This document shows, one piece after another, positions 1 to 7,093 of a stretch of 7,572 nt of DNA (its first letter is position 1; every line of letters begins with the position of its first letter). The DNA is taken from assembly GCA_016926595.1 (NCBI GenBank), contig JAFGOG010000003.1, positions 1 through 7,572 of the forward strand. Reading direction: 5' to 3'. The stretch comes from Anaerolineae bacterium. GTDB taxonomy: Bacteria > Chloroflexota > Anaerolineae > JAAYZQ01. The position numbers were made by a program, and so were the translations under genes. The notes below the pieces were generated by a model, which had not been told where the DNA came from, searched no databases, and saw nothing but the letters and a program-made list of their open reading frames with translations.

Positions 1-1417
1 AGCCGTCCCCACTGCCGACGAACAGGTCGAGGGCGCCGTCGCCGGTCACGTCGGCCAGGGCGGGATAGGCCCACCACCCCGTGCCGACCCCGGCATAGTC
101 GGCCGACTCGAACTGCCAGGTTGGTGTGCCCGGTGTGCCGCCATTGCGGTAGAGGATCAGCCGGCCGGAGCGCTCGCCGACGAGCAGATCGAGGTCGCCG
201 TCCGCATCCAGGTCGCCGGGGGCGGGGTGGGTCCAGTTGAGGCCGCCCAGGTAGAGGCCGGGCACCGGCGCGCCGGCGTACATGCCATCGAGCGCCTGCT
301 CCCACTCGCCGTCGACGACGACGGGGCCAGCGGTGCCGCTGACGGCCCACGCCGCGCCCACATAGTTGCGCGTGGCGTTGGCGTCGTCGACGTGCAGGTC
401 GAGGCCGCCGGCGGCGGCAAAGGGCACGTCGGGCGCTGCCGCCGTGTGGGTGTGTGGGACGTTGATCACGGTGCCGGGGAAGGGGTTGACCCCCTCCGCC
501 AGGCCGACGTCCAGGTCGTTCCAGCGGCGGCTGGCCGGGCCATGCTTGACCATGACCGCCGAGCCGGGCGGGGCATAGATCTGGGCCGAGAAGCTGCCAT
601 CGGCGGCCGAGATCGCCTGTGCCTGGTGGGCCGAATTGAGGTTCACCAGCAGCACCTGGGCCAGGGGCAGCGCGGCGCCCGCGGCGCCGGTCACGATGGC
701 CTCGCCGAGGCCGTTGGGCGGGCCGACGGTGATCGACGATGCGTCGGGCGGGTCGTAGGGGATGGGGTGCACCCAGGTGGTGCTCAGAGGGAGGTCGACG
801 GTGTGATCGCCGCTGCGCAGGTCAACGGCCTGCGTCATGTCATAGTAGCCGGCAGGCGGGTCGTGGGCGGTGACGTGGTAGACGTCGGGGGGCAGCACGG
901 CCCGGTAGCGGTGCGTGGCATCGTTCCAGTCGAGGCTGTACCACCACTCGCCGGGCAGATGGTCGAGCAGAGGCAGCACCTCCAGTGGGAGCGGCTGCGC
1001 CAGGAGGGTACCATCGCGGAGCACGCCGAGGTCCAACAGGTAGCCGTCGACCAGCGCCAAGTCCTGGGTATAGCTGCTGCCCGTGGCATCGCCGACCCAG
1101 TGGTTGGCCTGCGCCAGGCGCGTGGCCAGCGCAGGTCGAACCTCGAACCAGAGCTGGCCGTCGGTCAGGATCGACACACTATAAAAGCCGCTGCCATTCG
1201 TCGTCGCCTCCTGCCAGTCGAGAGGCGAGCCGATGCAAATCCAGACGCCGGCCACCGGGCCGCCCGGGCCGGTGACGGTGCCGGTGACGGTGATGGTGAG
1301 CTGGGAGGGCGCGGCGTCGGGGAGGAGTGCAGTCACGGCCGGGAGCCAGGGGCCGCCGACCAGAGCAACCAGTCCCACGGCCAAGAGCAGCGGAAACAAG
1401 CGGCGAGCTTTTCTCAC
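1..1417 (-). CDS. Exported protein with FG-GAP/VCBS-type repeats (3' end outside window)
   Basis: The frame is open for 472 codons from a GTG start and runs off the left edge. I chose GTG because AGGAGG lies 6 nt upstream and a signal peptide follows at once (MRKARR, then a hydrophobic stretch to about residue 30). Residues about 41-95 look like a carboxypeptidase-regulatory/Ig-like beta-sandwich (TVTGPGGPVAGV, then TNGSGFYSV). Residues 229-362 match a module in the upstream 1151-residue protein (ADGSFSA, APPGSAV). From residue 402 there is a calcium-loop repeat, DLDADGDLDLLVG, and a second begins near 452 (DVTGDGALDLFVG). These are FG-GAP/VCBS-type motifs, seen in beta-propellers of surface and secreted proteins. 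More repeats probably follow outside the window. It starts 17 nt after the previous gene, so it is probably co-transcribed and possibly translationally coupled. An adhesive or structural extracellular role is inference; no catalytic motif is visible. Confidence 0.88.
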   Translation of the reverse strand, partial: MRKARRLFPLLLAVGLVALVGGPWLPAVTALLPDAAPSQLTITVTGTVTGPGGPVAGVWICIGSPLDWQEATTNGSGFYSVSILTDGQLWFEVRPALATRLAQANHWVGDATGSSYTQDLALVDGYLLDLGVLRDGTLLAQPLPLEVLPLLDHLPGEWWYSLDWNDATHRYRAVLPPDVYHVTAHDPPAGYYDMTQAVDLRSGDHTVDLPLSTTWVHPIPYDPPDASSITVGPPNGLGEAIVTGAAGAALPLAQVLLVNLNSAHQAQAISAADGSFSAQIYAPPGSAVMVKHGPASRRWNDLDVGLAEGVNPFPGTVINVPHTHTAAAPDVPFAAAGGLDLHVDDANATRNYVGAAWAVSGTAGPVVVDGEWEQALDGMYAGAPVPGLYLGGLNWTHPAPGDLDADGDLDLLVGERSGRLILYRNGGTPGTPTWQFESADYAGVGTGWWAYPALADVTGDGALDLFVGSGDG

Positions 1418-1423
1418 AGTCAG

Positions 1424-1429
1424 CCTCCT
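1424..1429 (-). promoter_or_regulatory. Ribosome binding site fixing the GTG start of the FG-GAP gene
   Basis: AGGAGG on the minus strand, 6 nt before GTG at 1417. It lies inside the 17-nt gap after the preceding gene's TAG stop. No in-frame ATG competes, and an in-frame TTG (codon at 1430-1432) lies on the upstream side of this site, so the GTG is the likely start. Confidence 0.8.
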
Positions 1430-1434
1430 CAAGC

Positions 1435-4400
1435 CTATCGTCTCGTCACAAGCGGCAGATAGACACGCCGCGCGGCGCATTCGACCAGGACTTTCTCGCC
1501 GTCGAAAAAGACGGCTCCCGCCAGGTGAACCCGCCCGCCTTGCGGCGGATCCGCCGAAACGAGGTAGCTGATCCAGATGGGATCCGCGAGTCCGGCGCGG
1601 TACTCGTCTTTTGCCCTCAGGTCGAGGTTGGCAAAGTCGTTGTGCAAAGCGACAGGATCGAATGGAATAGTGAACGAGCGCCCGGAAGGCGCAAGTGCCC
1701 CCTCGTCCAGGAGGACGCCGGGCATGCGGATCGTGTACGAAACCTGGACGTTGCTGAGTCCTGCGGGGAGCGACACCGCGACAGGCACAGCCGTGACGGT
1801 GATCGGATCCGTTGGCCAGGTCAAAAAGCCGGGTTGGGGTGCGAGGACGGGCAAACAGGGCTGATCGCCCGCCACCACGTAGAAATGATAGCGACCGCCC
1901 ACAGCGCCCAGCACGCTGCCTGTGTTGTGCCCGGCCGGGATGAGGCCGGTGCTCGGCACCGGGCGGTCGTGCTCGACGTGCACTTCCACCGTCCAGAGCC
2001 CCGGCTCGGTCACGATCAAGTCGTCCCCCGGATTGTAGTACCAGCCGACCTTGTTGGCCCGCCCGCTAAAGGGGAGGACCGCCCCACCCGGCGAAGTGAC
2101 CGTCACGGCCACAGCCGAGTTCAACGGCGGGCCAACATGCCCGCAGAAGGCGAACGTATCCCCCACTTGCAGGATATCGCCGGGCTGGACACAGCGGGGC
2201 ATGAAGAACAGGTCGATCTCCTCACCCTTGAGGGTCATGATCGGGCCGCCGTTGGGACCGCCGGCCGCCCCCTGGAATGGCGGGGTAAGGCGCGGCCCGA
2301 TCGGATCATCGCCGGCGATCTCGACCCAGAGTGAGCCATAGATGCCATATTCGTCGATGGGGTGGGTCTCTGAGATCAAGCGAAAGACCGCACCGCCGAA
2401 TTCCCACTTGACGTCGTTGGGCAAATCGCCTTCCCGCCCCACCTGGTCACCATAGTTGGCATTGAAGCGCCAATAGACGGTACCGTGCTCAGCGATCGTC
2501 TCGTGCACCCGTGCTCCCGGTCGCTCTGAGGTGCGGTAGGCATAGGCAACCTGGTCGATCTTGTCCGGTGCCCAGAGCGCGTCGGACCCATCGCGGGTGG
2601 TGCTCACCAGGGGCGCCTCGTGTTTCAGCAGTTGTCCCTCGAGGGGCTCGTAATCAGGAAGTATGACATGGGCGCTGCTGTTCCAGCGATCGCGAAGGAT
2701 CTGATAAAGCTCCGCCCCGGCAGTGGTATCCTGGAAGGTGATGATGGGGGCGATCGACTCACCCGCCGTGTCGGTATAGTCAATCGTCTCCCCTCCCCAG
2801 TAGACATCGCCGGAATAGTAGGGATAGTAGGTGTGGGCGGCAATGACCGGCAAAGGGAGTTGCGTCAGGTGGAAAAACCAGAGGAGGTCGTCCAAGTCGG
2901 CGACGTCGAGCCCTCGATGTCCATGGGCGATCAGGCCCGGCGTCTCGCTTTCGACGGCACTCCCCCACGTGACCTGGCCCATCCACAGCGTTCCCTCTTT
3001 GTCCATATAGGTTGCGCTCACGTCCACACGGAATTCGCCCGGCTCATCGAAATGAATGGCGGTGCCGGCAGATGGTTGGAAATAGCCAAAACGATTTGCC
3101 TGCCCGCCGATGTCGTATTCCTGTGCCTGGGCGGGATCGGAGTAGGGCAGATGCCGGACGTAGAGGCTCACGTCGGCCGGGAGCGGTGGATAGACCTGGA
3201 GGCCGGGAGAGAAGGCATTGCCCGCCTGATAGGGCGTCGTAGGCAACTGGCCGGTCTCGATGTGCAGCGGGCGAGCCACATAGACGTCAAAGGTGGCCAG
3301 GCCAACGTAGATGTTGCCCCAGATGTCTGGGATGTTCCCGGACAGGGTGATGACATAGTGGCCGTACTGCTCAAAGGTGTAGGTGAACTGGTCGTCCAGG
3401 GTGATGAGTTGATAGACGTCGTGCAGCGCAGTGCCGTCGTTCTCTCGCAATTGCGCTTCAGGAAAGGCTGGACTGTGGCTGGTGGATTGCTGGAAAGGGG
3501 CCGGCCCCAACGTATCCACGCTGCCATCCGGTTTGTGCACCTCTACCAGCAACTGCCCGCCAGGAAGCACAAAGGGTACGAGGGGTGAATTGGGCACGCC
3601 CCGGTCTGTAATGGCCACCAGGGGCAGGTAAGGCTCCAACGAGTAGACGAGCGGCTCGCCCGTACGCGGATCTAGGCGCGGCACGATCAAGTCGTTGGGT
3701 TGGAACACGGTGAGGGGCACGATGCCGTACGAGTCCCTGTCCTCCCGAGCCACCGTGCCCCGCGCGCCGTGGTAGAGCGTGTCGGTCAGCAGCGTCCACA
3801 TGAGCCGCGGCGTCGCCGGCTCGCCCACCCGGAGGATGGGCAGATAGTTCCAGCCCAATGGCCAGCAGGGCCGCATGAGATACAGGCTTGTGTTGACCGG
3901 CCCCAGGGGGATGCCCACCCAGTGCAGGCTGAGGCGGGGGCGATAGTAGCCGGGCTGGGTCGCTGACGGGAAGCGCAGCGTCGTGGAGATGGCCGCTTGC
4001 AGGCGGTGGTCGCCAGCCAGTTGCCAACCGGTCACCGGGCTCAGCGCAGAGATTGGGCTCCAGTCAGGTGTTTCCCGCGAAATGGGCAAGCCTGTGGGGG
4101 ACATCAGGTTGCTGATGAATTGCTGGTGTACGGGGATTTGCCGGCCATCCTGGTCGAATAGACGGCGCAGATTGAACAGCGCGGTGACGTCTATGGCTTC
4201 CAGGTCAATCCCCGGCGTGATGGCCGGCGTGTTCACGATCAGGGTGCCGGAGATAGGATAGACCGTCTGTGTGCCGGAGATGGTCTCGGGCCCGAGCGTG
4301 CCGGCGAGGGTCCAGTAGCCCTCGCCGTCGAACATGCTCACCAGCCCAGCGAGGCCGAAAGGAATGCTTCCCCCGGAGCCATTGTGGTTGAGCGGAACGG

Positions 4401-4890
4401 GCAGAATGGTACCGGGTGAACCATTCAGCCAGGGGAAGGCCAGCTCGACGCCGCCCGGCCCGAGGGCTTGGTTCAGGGGCGCGTGCAGCGCGGCCTGTTT
4501 GATCTGGACGGCCGAGCCGGGTGGCGCCAGCACGGTGGCAGAAAAGCTGCCGTCCGCCTCTGCCTGGAGAAACTCGGTGATCGACGTCTCGAGGTCCGAG
4601 ATGGCGACGAGGCTGGATGGCGCCACGGCGCCGGGGGCCCCGGCAATCTGGGTGTAGCCGTCGGCGTCCGCGTGGCCCACGGTGATCAGGGCAGCCAGCG
4701 GTGGATCGGCGAGCAGGGTGATGGCCGGGGGCTCTTCTTGCACCGCAGCCGGCTCAACATACGCAGCGTCCCGGGACCACGCCGAGGCCACGCCAGCGGG
4801 CGGAACCTGGAAGACGAGCAGCAGCATCAGGGCCAGCGCGAGTCCGGCTGCAGGGATTCCCAACAGCAGATGGTTCTTCGGGTGTTGCAT
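1435..4890 (-). CDS. Large exported beta-rich protein of unknown function, YLPLV C-terminal tail
   Basis: This 1151-residue protein starts at an ATG with AGGGAG (4897-4902) 6 nt upstream. Residues 8-36 form a strongly hydrophobic signal peptide or anchor. I do not recognise a named family. Residues 69-204 share a module with the downstream FG-GAP protein (ITVG, ADGSFSA, APPGSAV, then GTI-V-P). Three later stretches share a loose beta-strand pattern: about 504-540 (FEQYGHYVITLSG), 614-645 (FDEPGEFRVDVSA) and 960-1008 (TEPGLWTVEVHV). They look like repeated Ig-like or Fn3-like sandwiches. A central region, about 650-870, holds HGHRG (656-660), an acidic DVADLDD patch and many Trp and Tyr. There are few Cys: 342, 900, 916, 1012 and 1138; 900 and 916 could form a disulfide. 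The protein ends RRVYLPLVTRR. No CxxCH or nuclease/protease signature is seen. It lies 39 nt after the peroxidase gene, so it may be a substrate, partner or scaffold for that enzyme, which is inference. Confidence 0.9.
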   Translation of the reverse strand: MQHPKNHLLLGIPAAGLALALMLLLVFQVPPAGVASAWSRDAAYVEPAAVQEEPPAITLLADPPLAALITVGHADADGYTQIAGAPGAVAPSSLVAISDLETSITEFLQAEADGSFSATVLAPPGSAVQIKQAALHAPLNQALGPGGVELAFPWLNGSPGTILPVPLNHNGSGGSIPFGLAGLVSMFDGEGYWTLAGTLGPETISGTQTVYPISGTLIVNTPAITPGIDLEAIDVTALFNLRRLFDQDGRQIPVHQQFISNLMSPTGLPISRETPDWSPISALSPVTGWQLAGDHRLQAAISTTLRFPSATQPGYYRPRLSLHWVGIPLGPVNTSLYLMRPCWPLGWNYLPILRVGEPATPRLMWTLLTDTLYHGARGTVAREDRDSYGIVPLTVFQPNDLIVPRLDPRTGEPLVYSLEPYLPLVAITDRGVPNSPLVPFVLPGGQLLVEVHKPDGSVDTLGPAPFQQSTSHSPAFPEAQLRENDGTALHDVYQLITLDDQFTYTFEQYGHYVITLSGNIPDIWGNIYVGLATFDVYVARPLHIETGQLPTTPYQAGNAFSPGLQVYPPLPADVSLYVRHLPYSDPAQAQEYDIGGQANRFGYFQPSAGTAIHFDEPGEFRVDVSATYMDKEGTLWMGQVTWGSAVESETPGLIAHGHRGLDVADLDDLLWFFHLTQLPLPVIAAHTYYPYYSGDVYWGGETIDYTDTAGESIAPIITFQDTTAGAELYQILRDRWNSSAHVILPDYEPLEGQLLKHEAPLVSTTRDGSDALWAPDKIDQVAYAYRTSERPGARVHETIAEHGTVYWRFNANYGDQVGREGDLPNDVKWEFGGAVFRLISETHPIDEYGIYGSLWVEIAGDDPIGPRLTPPFQGAAGGPNGGPIMTLKGEEIDLFFMPRCVQPGDILQVGDTFAFCGHVGPPLNSAVAVTVTSPGGAVLPFSGRANKVGWYYNPGDDLIVTEPGLWTVEVHVEHDRPVPSTGLIPAGHNTGSVLGAVGGRYHFYVVAGDQPCLPVLAPQPGFLTWPTDPITVTAVPVAVSLPAGLSNVQVSYTIRMPGVLLDEGALAPSGRSFTIPFDPVALHNDFANLDLRAKDEYRAGLADPIWISYLVSADPPQGGRVHLAGAVFFDGEKVLVECAARRVYLPLVTRR

Positions 4891-4929
4891 CAGGCTCTCC
4901 CTTCCGCATTCACAACGGCCACATCCGAA

Positions 4930-6819
4930 TCAACGGTCAAAGGGCAGAGCCAGGAGAAAGACGATCAGGTCCTGGATCTCGGCCCCGGTGAGCAGGCTGC
5001 TCACGTCGTGCTCGCTGCCCGGCGTGGGGCGGGTGAGCGCGTCGTAGAGCGCCGCGGCGCTGCCGTCGTGAAAGTAGGGTGCCGAATCCCACAGCCCGCG
5101 CAGCGTGGGCGTGTCATAGTCGGGGCCGATGCGCTCGCCGGGCGTGGCGGTGCCGACGTCGTGACGCTGGTGGTCGGTGTAGAGGGGGGGCGGGTGGCAG
5201 GGGACGCAGCCGAGCGCAGCGTCGAGAAAGAGGTCGCGGCCGCGCTGCTCGGCTGGGGTCAATGGCTCGCCCGCGGCGTGGCCGGCGCTGAGGGGCACGG
5301 CGAGCGAGTCGAGAAAGAGGGCCAGGCTGTCCATGTCGTCCGTGCGGCCCTGGTTGGGCGGCTGGTGGACACAGTCGGGCGGCGAGAGGGCGCAGTTCAG
5401 CGCTCCGTCGATCAGGCCGCTGCCGAAATTTTCCTTGCGGTTGGCAAAGTCGGAATCGGCCGACTCGTCCCACTCGCCGGACCAGCGGAGGGGATAGGTC
5501 TCAATCATGCCCATCAGCCCCGTGGTGTTGCGCGGGCCGGCAAAGCCAAAGGTCCAGGTGCGGCCGTCGTGCTCGCCCTCAAAGTGGCAGGTGTTGCAAC
5601 TGATCCACTGGTTTTTGGCCAGGCGCGGGTCGTCGCTGGTGTGAAACAGCCGCTTGCCGTTGAGGAGAATCGGGGGGAGCGGGATGTCGGTGACGGTGAT
5701 GACGCCGGTGACGGTGTAGGCTGCCGTGTCGATCACCGACACCGTGCCCGCCAGCGTGTTGTTGACGTAGGCGCTGCCGCCATCGGGCGACAGGACAATG
5801 CCTCGCGGGTTGTCACCCACCTCGACGTGGGCAGCGAGGCGGCCATGGGCCAGGTCAATCACAGACAGGTCGTTGCTGGCAGCATTGACCACCCATAGCT
5901 CGGCGCCGCCGGGCGCCAGCGCCGCGTCGAAGGGCAGGCCCACGCCCGGTGGGTCGAGCGTGCCCAGGTCGATCTGCTGCCCGACCAGGTGCTGGCGCGC
6001 CGCGACGTCGATCAGGGATACGAGAGGAAAGACTGTCGTGTCGAACGTCAGGGCCGGGTTGCTGCTGTTAGAGCGCGTGTGGGGGACGTAGGCAGTCGAG
6101 CCGTCGGGGGAGAGGGCAACCGATTGGACCAGGTTGCTGTCGGGGAAGAGGGAGATGTCGGGGATTGGGGAGTGGGGAGAGGATATTGGGTATTGGATAT
6201 TGGATATTGAAGGGGCGTGCTTGAGGATGAGGGGGAGGTAGAGGGCCGTGGAGTGGGTGGGGAGGATGGTAATCTGGTCCGAGAGGAGGTGGGTGATGAA
6301 GAGGAGGTCACCGGCGGGGGTGAGGGCCAGGCCGCTGGGGCGGTCGCCCACCGGGCGTGCGCTCACGACCTCCAGGGTCGTGGTGTCGAGCGTCACGAGG
6401 CGGTCGGCGCCCTGGACGGCAACGTAGAGCGTGGCACCGTCGGGACTGACCACCACGCCATAGGGCCGGTAGCCGACGCTCACGGCGGCGATCGCCTCTC
6501 CGGCCGCCAGATCCACGACAGAGACGCTGCCCGAGCCACGGTTGGCGACGTACGCGCGCCGGCCGGCGTCGTCCACCGCCACGGTGCGCGGGTCCACGCC
6601 CACCGGCACCTCGGCCAGCACGGAGCGGCTCGCCGTGTCGACGAGCGCCAGCGAGTTCGAGTCGGGGTTGACGACCAGCAGGGTGGCCCCATCGGCCATG
6701 AGGGCGATCGGGCTGCTCGACCGCTTGGGGGCCGCAGAGGGGGCCTCGGCTGCCTGTGAGCCGAGCGACAGCAGGAGTAAAAACGTAACGGCCCATCCGG
6801 GAACAAGCCCTTTGCGCAT
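4930..6819 (-). CDS. YVTN beta-propeller fused to di-heme cytochrome c peroxidase (MauG-like)
   Basis: The protein has 629 residues. Residues 1-24 are a signal peptide (MRKG, then a Leu-rich core, SQA cleavage-like site). Residues about 36-378 form seven YVTN-like blades, each with a pattern such as GVVVSPDGATLYVA followed by SVIDT. The C-terminal part, about 385-629, is a bacterial di-heme peroxidase/MauG-type domain with haem sites CNTCH (408-412) and CVPCH (538-542), followed by TPTLRGL and APYFHDGS (H584). Family members reduce peroxide or carry out high-valent iron oxidations outside the cytoplasm; the substrate here is unknown. No Met follows residue 542, so the usual Met haem ligand is absent; H604 is a candidate replacement. 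A low-complexity insert with YLPLILK (194-200) and heptamer-encoded residues about 204-220 separates blades 4 and 5. The second ATG of an ATGATG pair is preferred (GGAGG 7 nt away); the first (6822) is also possible. It is the first gene of the run. Confidence 0.9.
   Translation of the reverse strand: MRKGLVPGWAVTFLLLLSLGSQAAEAPSAAPKRSSSPIALMADGATLLVVNPDSNSLALVDTASRSVLAEVPVGVDPRTVAVDDAGRRAYVANRGSGSVSVVDLAAGEAIAAVSVGYRPYGVVVSPDGATLYVAVQGADRLVTLDTTTLEVVSARPVGDRPSGLALTPAGDLLFITHLLSDQITILPTHSTALYLPLILKHAPSISNIQYPISSPHSPIPDISLFPDSNLVQSVALSPDGSTAYVPHTRSNSSNPALTFDTTVFPLVSLIDVAARQHLVGQQIDLGTLDPPGVGLPFDAALAPGGAELWVVNAASNDLSVIDLAHGRLAAHVEVGDNPRGIVLSPDGGSAYVNNTLAGTVSVIDTAAYTVTGVITVTDIPLPPILLNGKRLFHTSDDPRLAKNQWISCNTCHFEGEHDGRTWTFGFAGPRNTTGLMGMIETYPLRWSGEWDESADSDFANRKENFGSGLIDGALNCALSPPDCVHQPPNQGRTDDMDSLALFLDSLAVPLSAGHAAGEPLTPAEQRGRDLFLDAALGCVPCHPPPLYTDHQRHDVGTATPGERIGPDYDTPTLRGLWDSAPYFHDGSAAALYDALTRPTPGSEHDVSSLLTGAEIQDLIVFLLALPFDR
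6160..6208. repeat. In-phase heptanucleotide repeat array inside the propeller coding sequence
   Basis: On the plus strand seven consecutive 7-nt units can be read in one phase: GGGGATT, GGGGAGT, GGGGAGA, GGATATT, GGGTATT, GGATATT, GGATATT. On the coding strand three units make 21 nt, or seven codons, so the translation shows a loose heptapeptide pattern (ISNIQYP, then ISSPHSP). The array lies in a linker between propeller blades 4 and 5 and keeps the frame open. It resembles the short tandemly repeated heptamers known from cyanobacteria and, as I recall, Chloroflexota. Confidence 0.8.
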
Positions 6820-6826
6820 CATCCTC

Positions 6827-6833
6827 CCTCCCC
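6827..6833 (-). promoter_or_regulatory. Ribosome binding site of the propeller/peroxidase gene
   Basis: GGGGAGG lies 7 nt before the ATG at 6819 and 4 nt before the ATG at 6822. It favours the inner ATG and argues against starts farther upstream: ATG at 6837 would sit on top of this site, and ATG at 6993 would put a charged, non-signal-like stretch of 58 residues before the signal peptide. Confidence 0.7.
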
Positions 6834-6837
6834 ACAT

Positions 6838-7023
6838 GTGGCGAGCGGCCTCACCAATACACACCTTACGGAACCTGGCGCTGGACGAGAGGGAGGTAAA
6901 TCCGGAATAGTGGGGCCTCGGCTTACTCTCCTCACCCCGGTGCCCGCCGCACGCCGTGGTTGCTGCCCCGGGCCGCCTCAGGCCGCCGGCCACACCGGAG
7001 CCGCGAGGCTTCCCTCAAGCTGA
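6838..7023 (-). other. Long GC-rich 5' leader of the operon, no gene seen
   Basis: If transcription begins near 7024, the leader before the first start codon is about 205 nt; this stretch is most of it. It is very GC-rich and could fold. A direct repeat GGCCGCC-TCA-GGCCGCC lies at 6971-6987 (plus strand), and GC-rich complementary segments such as GGGGC and GCCCC occur within it. The frame of the downstream gene stays open through part of it, but the composition is not protein-like. I compared it by eye with cobalamin, SAM, TPP, FMN, glycine and c-di-GMP riboswitch cores and recognised none. A regulatory leader is possible but unproven. Confidence 0.35.
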
Positions 7024-7030
7024 TGCAAAG

Positions 7031-7059
7031 ATTATACCACATCCAGAGCCAAAGCGCAA
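7031..7059 (-). promoter_or_regulatory. Sigma-70-type promoter reading into the three-gene operon
   Basis: On the minus strand a perfect TATAAT -10 box (7031-7036) is preceded directly by TGG, giving the extended -10 form TGnTATAAT. A TTGCGC -35-like box (7054-7059, matching three of six consensus positions) lies exactly 17 bp upstream. The expected start is near 7024. It points away from the transposase end and towards the propeller/peroxidase gene. AT-rich sequence is rare in this GC-rich gap, which adds weight. Confidence 0.75.
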
Positions 7060-7072
7060 TAGGCATTTACGC

Positions 7073-7088
7073 CCCACGGCCGCGGGGG
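7073..7088. repeat. GC-rich inverted repeat between transposase and promoter
   Basis: CCCCACGGCCGCGGGG on the plus strand is a near-perfect inverted repeat. As minus-strand RNA it would form a 6-bp stem with one G-U pair and a GGCC loop. It lies about 30 nt after the transposase stop. There is no U-run after it, so it is not a standard intrinsic terminator, but it may hinder read-through from the transposase. Confidence 0.45.
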
Positions 7089-7093
7089 TGTAT

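Noticed and set aside
227..1462. 411-codon open frame on the plus strand
   Set aside because: Antisense to the FG-GAP protein gene, whose minus-strand frame has a ribosome site, signal peptide and calcium-loop repeats. The plus-strand translation is low in aromatic residues and lacks motifs.
2620..3588. 322-codon open frame on the plus strand, and similar ones at 1327-2334
   Set aside because: Lie wholly or mostly within the 1151-residue gene on the other strand; no convincing start site or domain.
4468..5898. 476-codon open frame on the plus strand across the peroxidase and orphan genes
   Set aside because: Antisense to two genes with clear signal peptides, haem motifs and blade repeats; its translation is Gly/Val/Arg/Ala-rich with no domain, as expected from high-GC third positions. 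It also crosses the gap between the two real genes.
6160..6208. CRISPR-like repeats
   Set aside because: Units are 7 nt, contiguous and without spacers, and lie within a coding frame.
6820..6993. Start of the propeller/peroxidase gene at ATG 6993 (58 residues longer)
   Set aside because: The extra residues are charged and non-conserved in look and would bury the signal peptide; a good ribosome site lies just before 6819-6822.
7073..7088. Intrinsic terminator for the transposase
   Set aside because: The hairpin is plausible on the minus strand but is not followed by a U-run.
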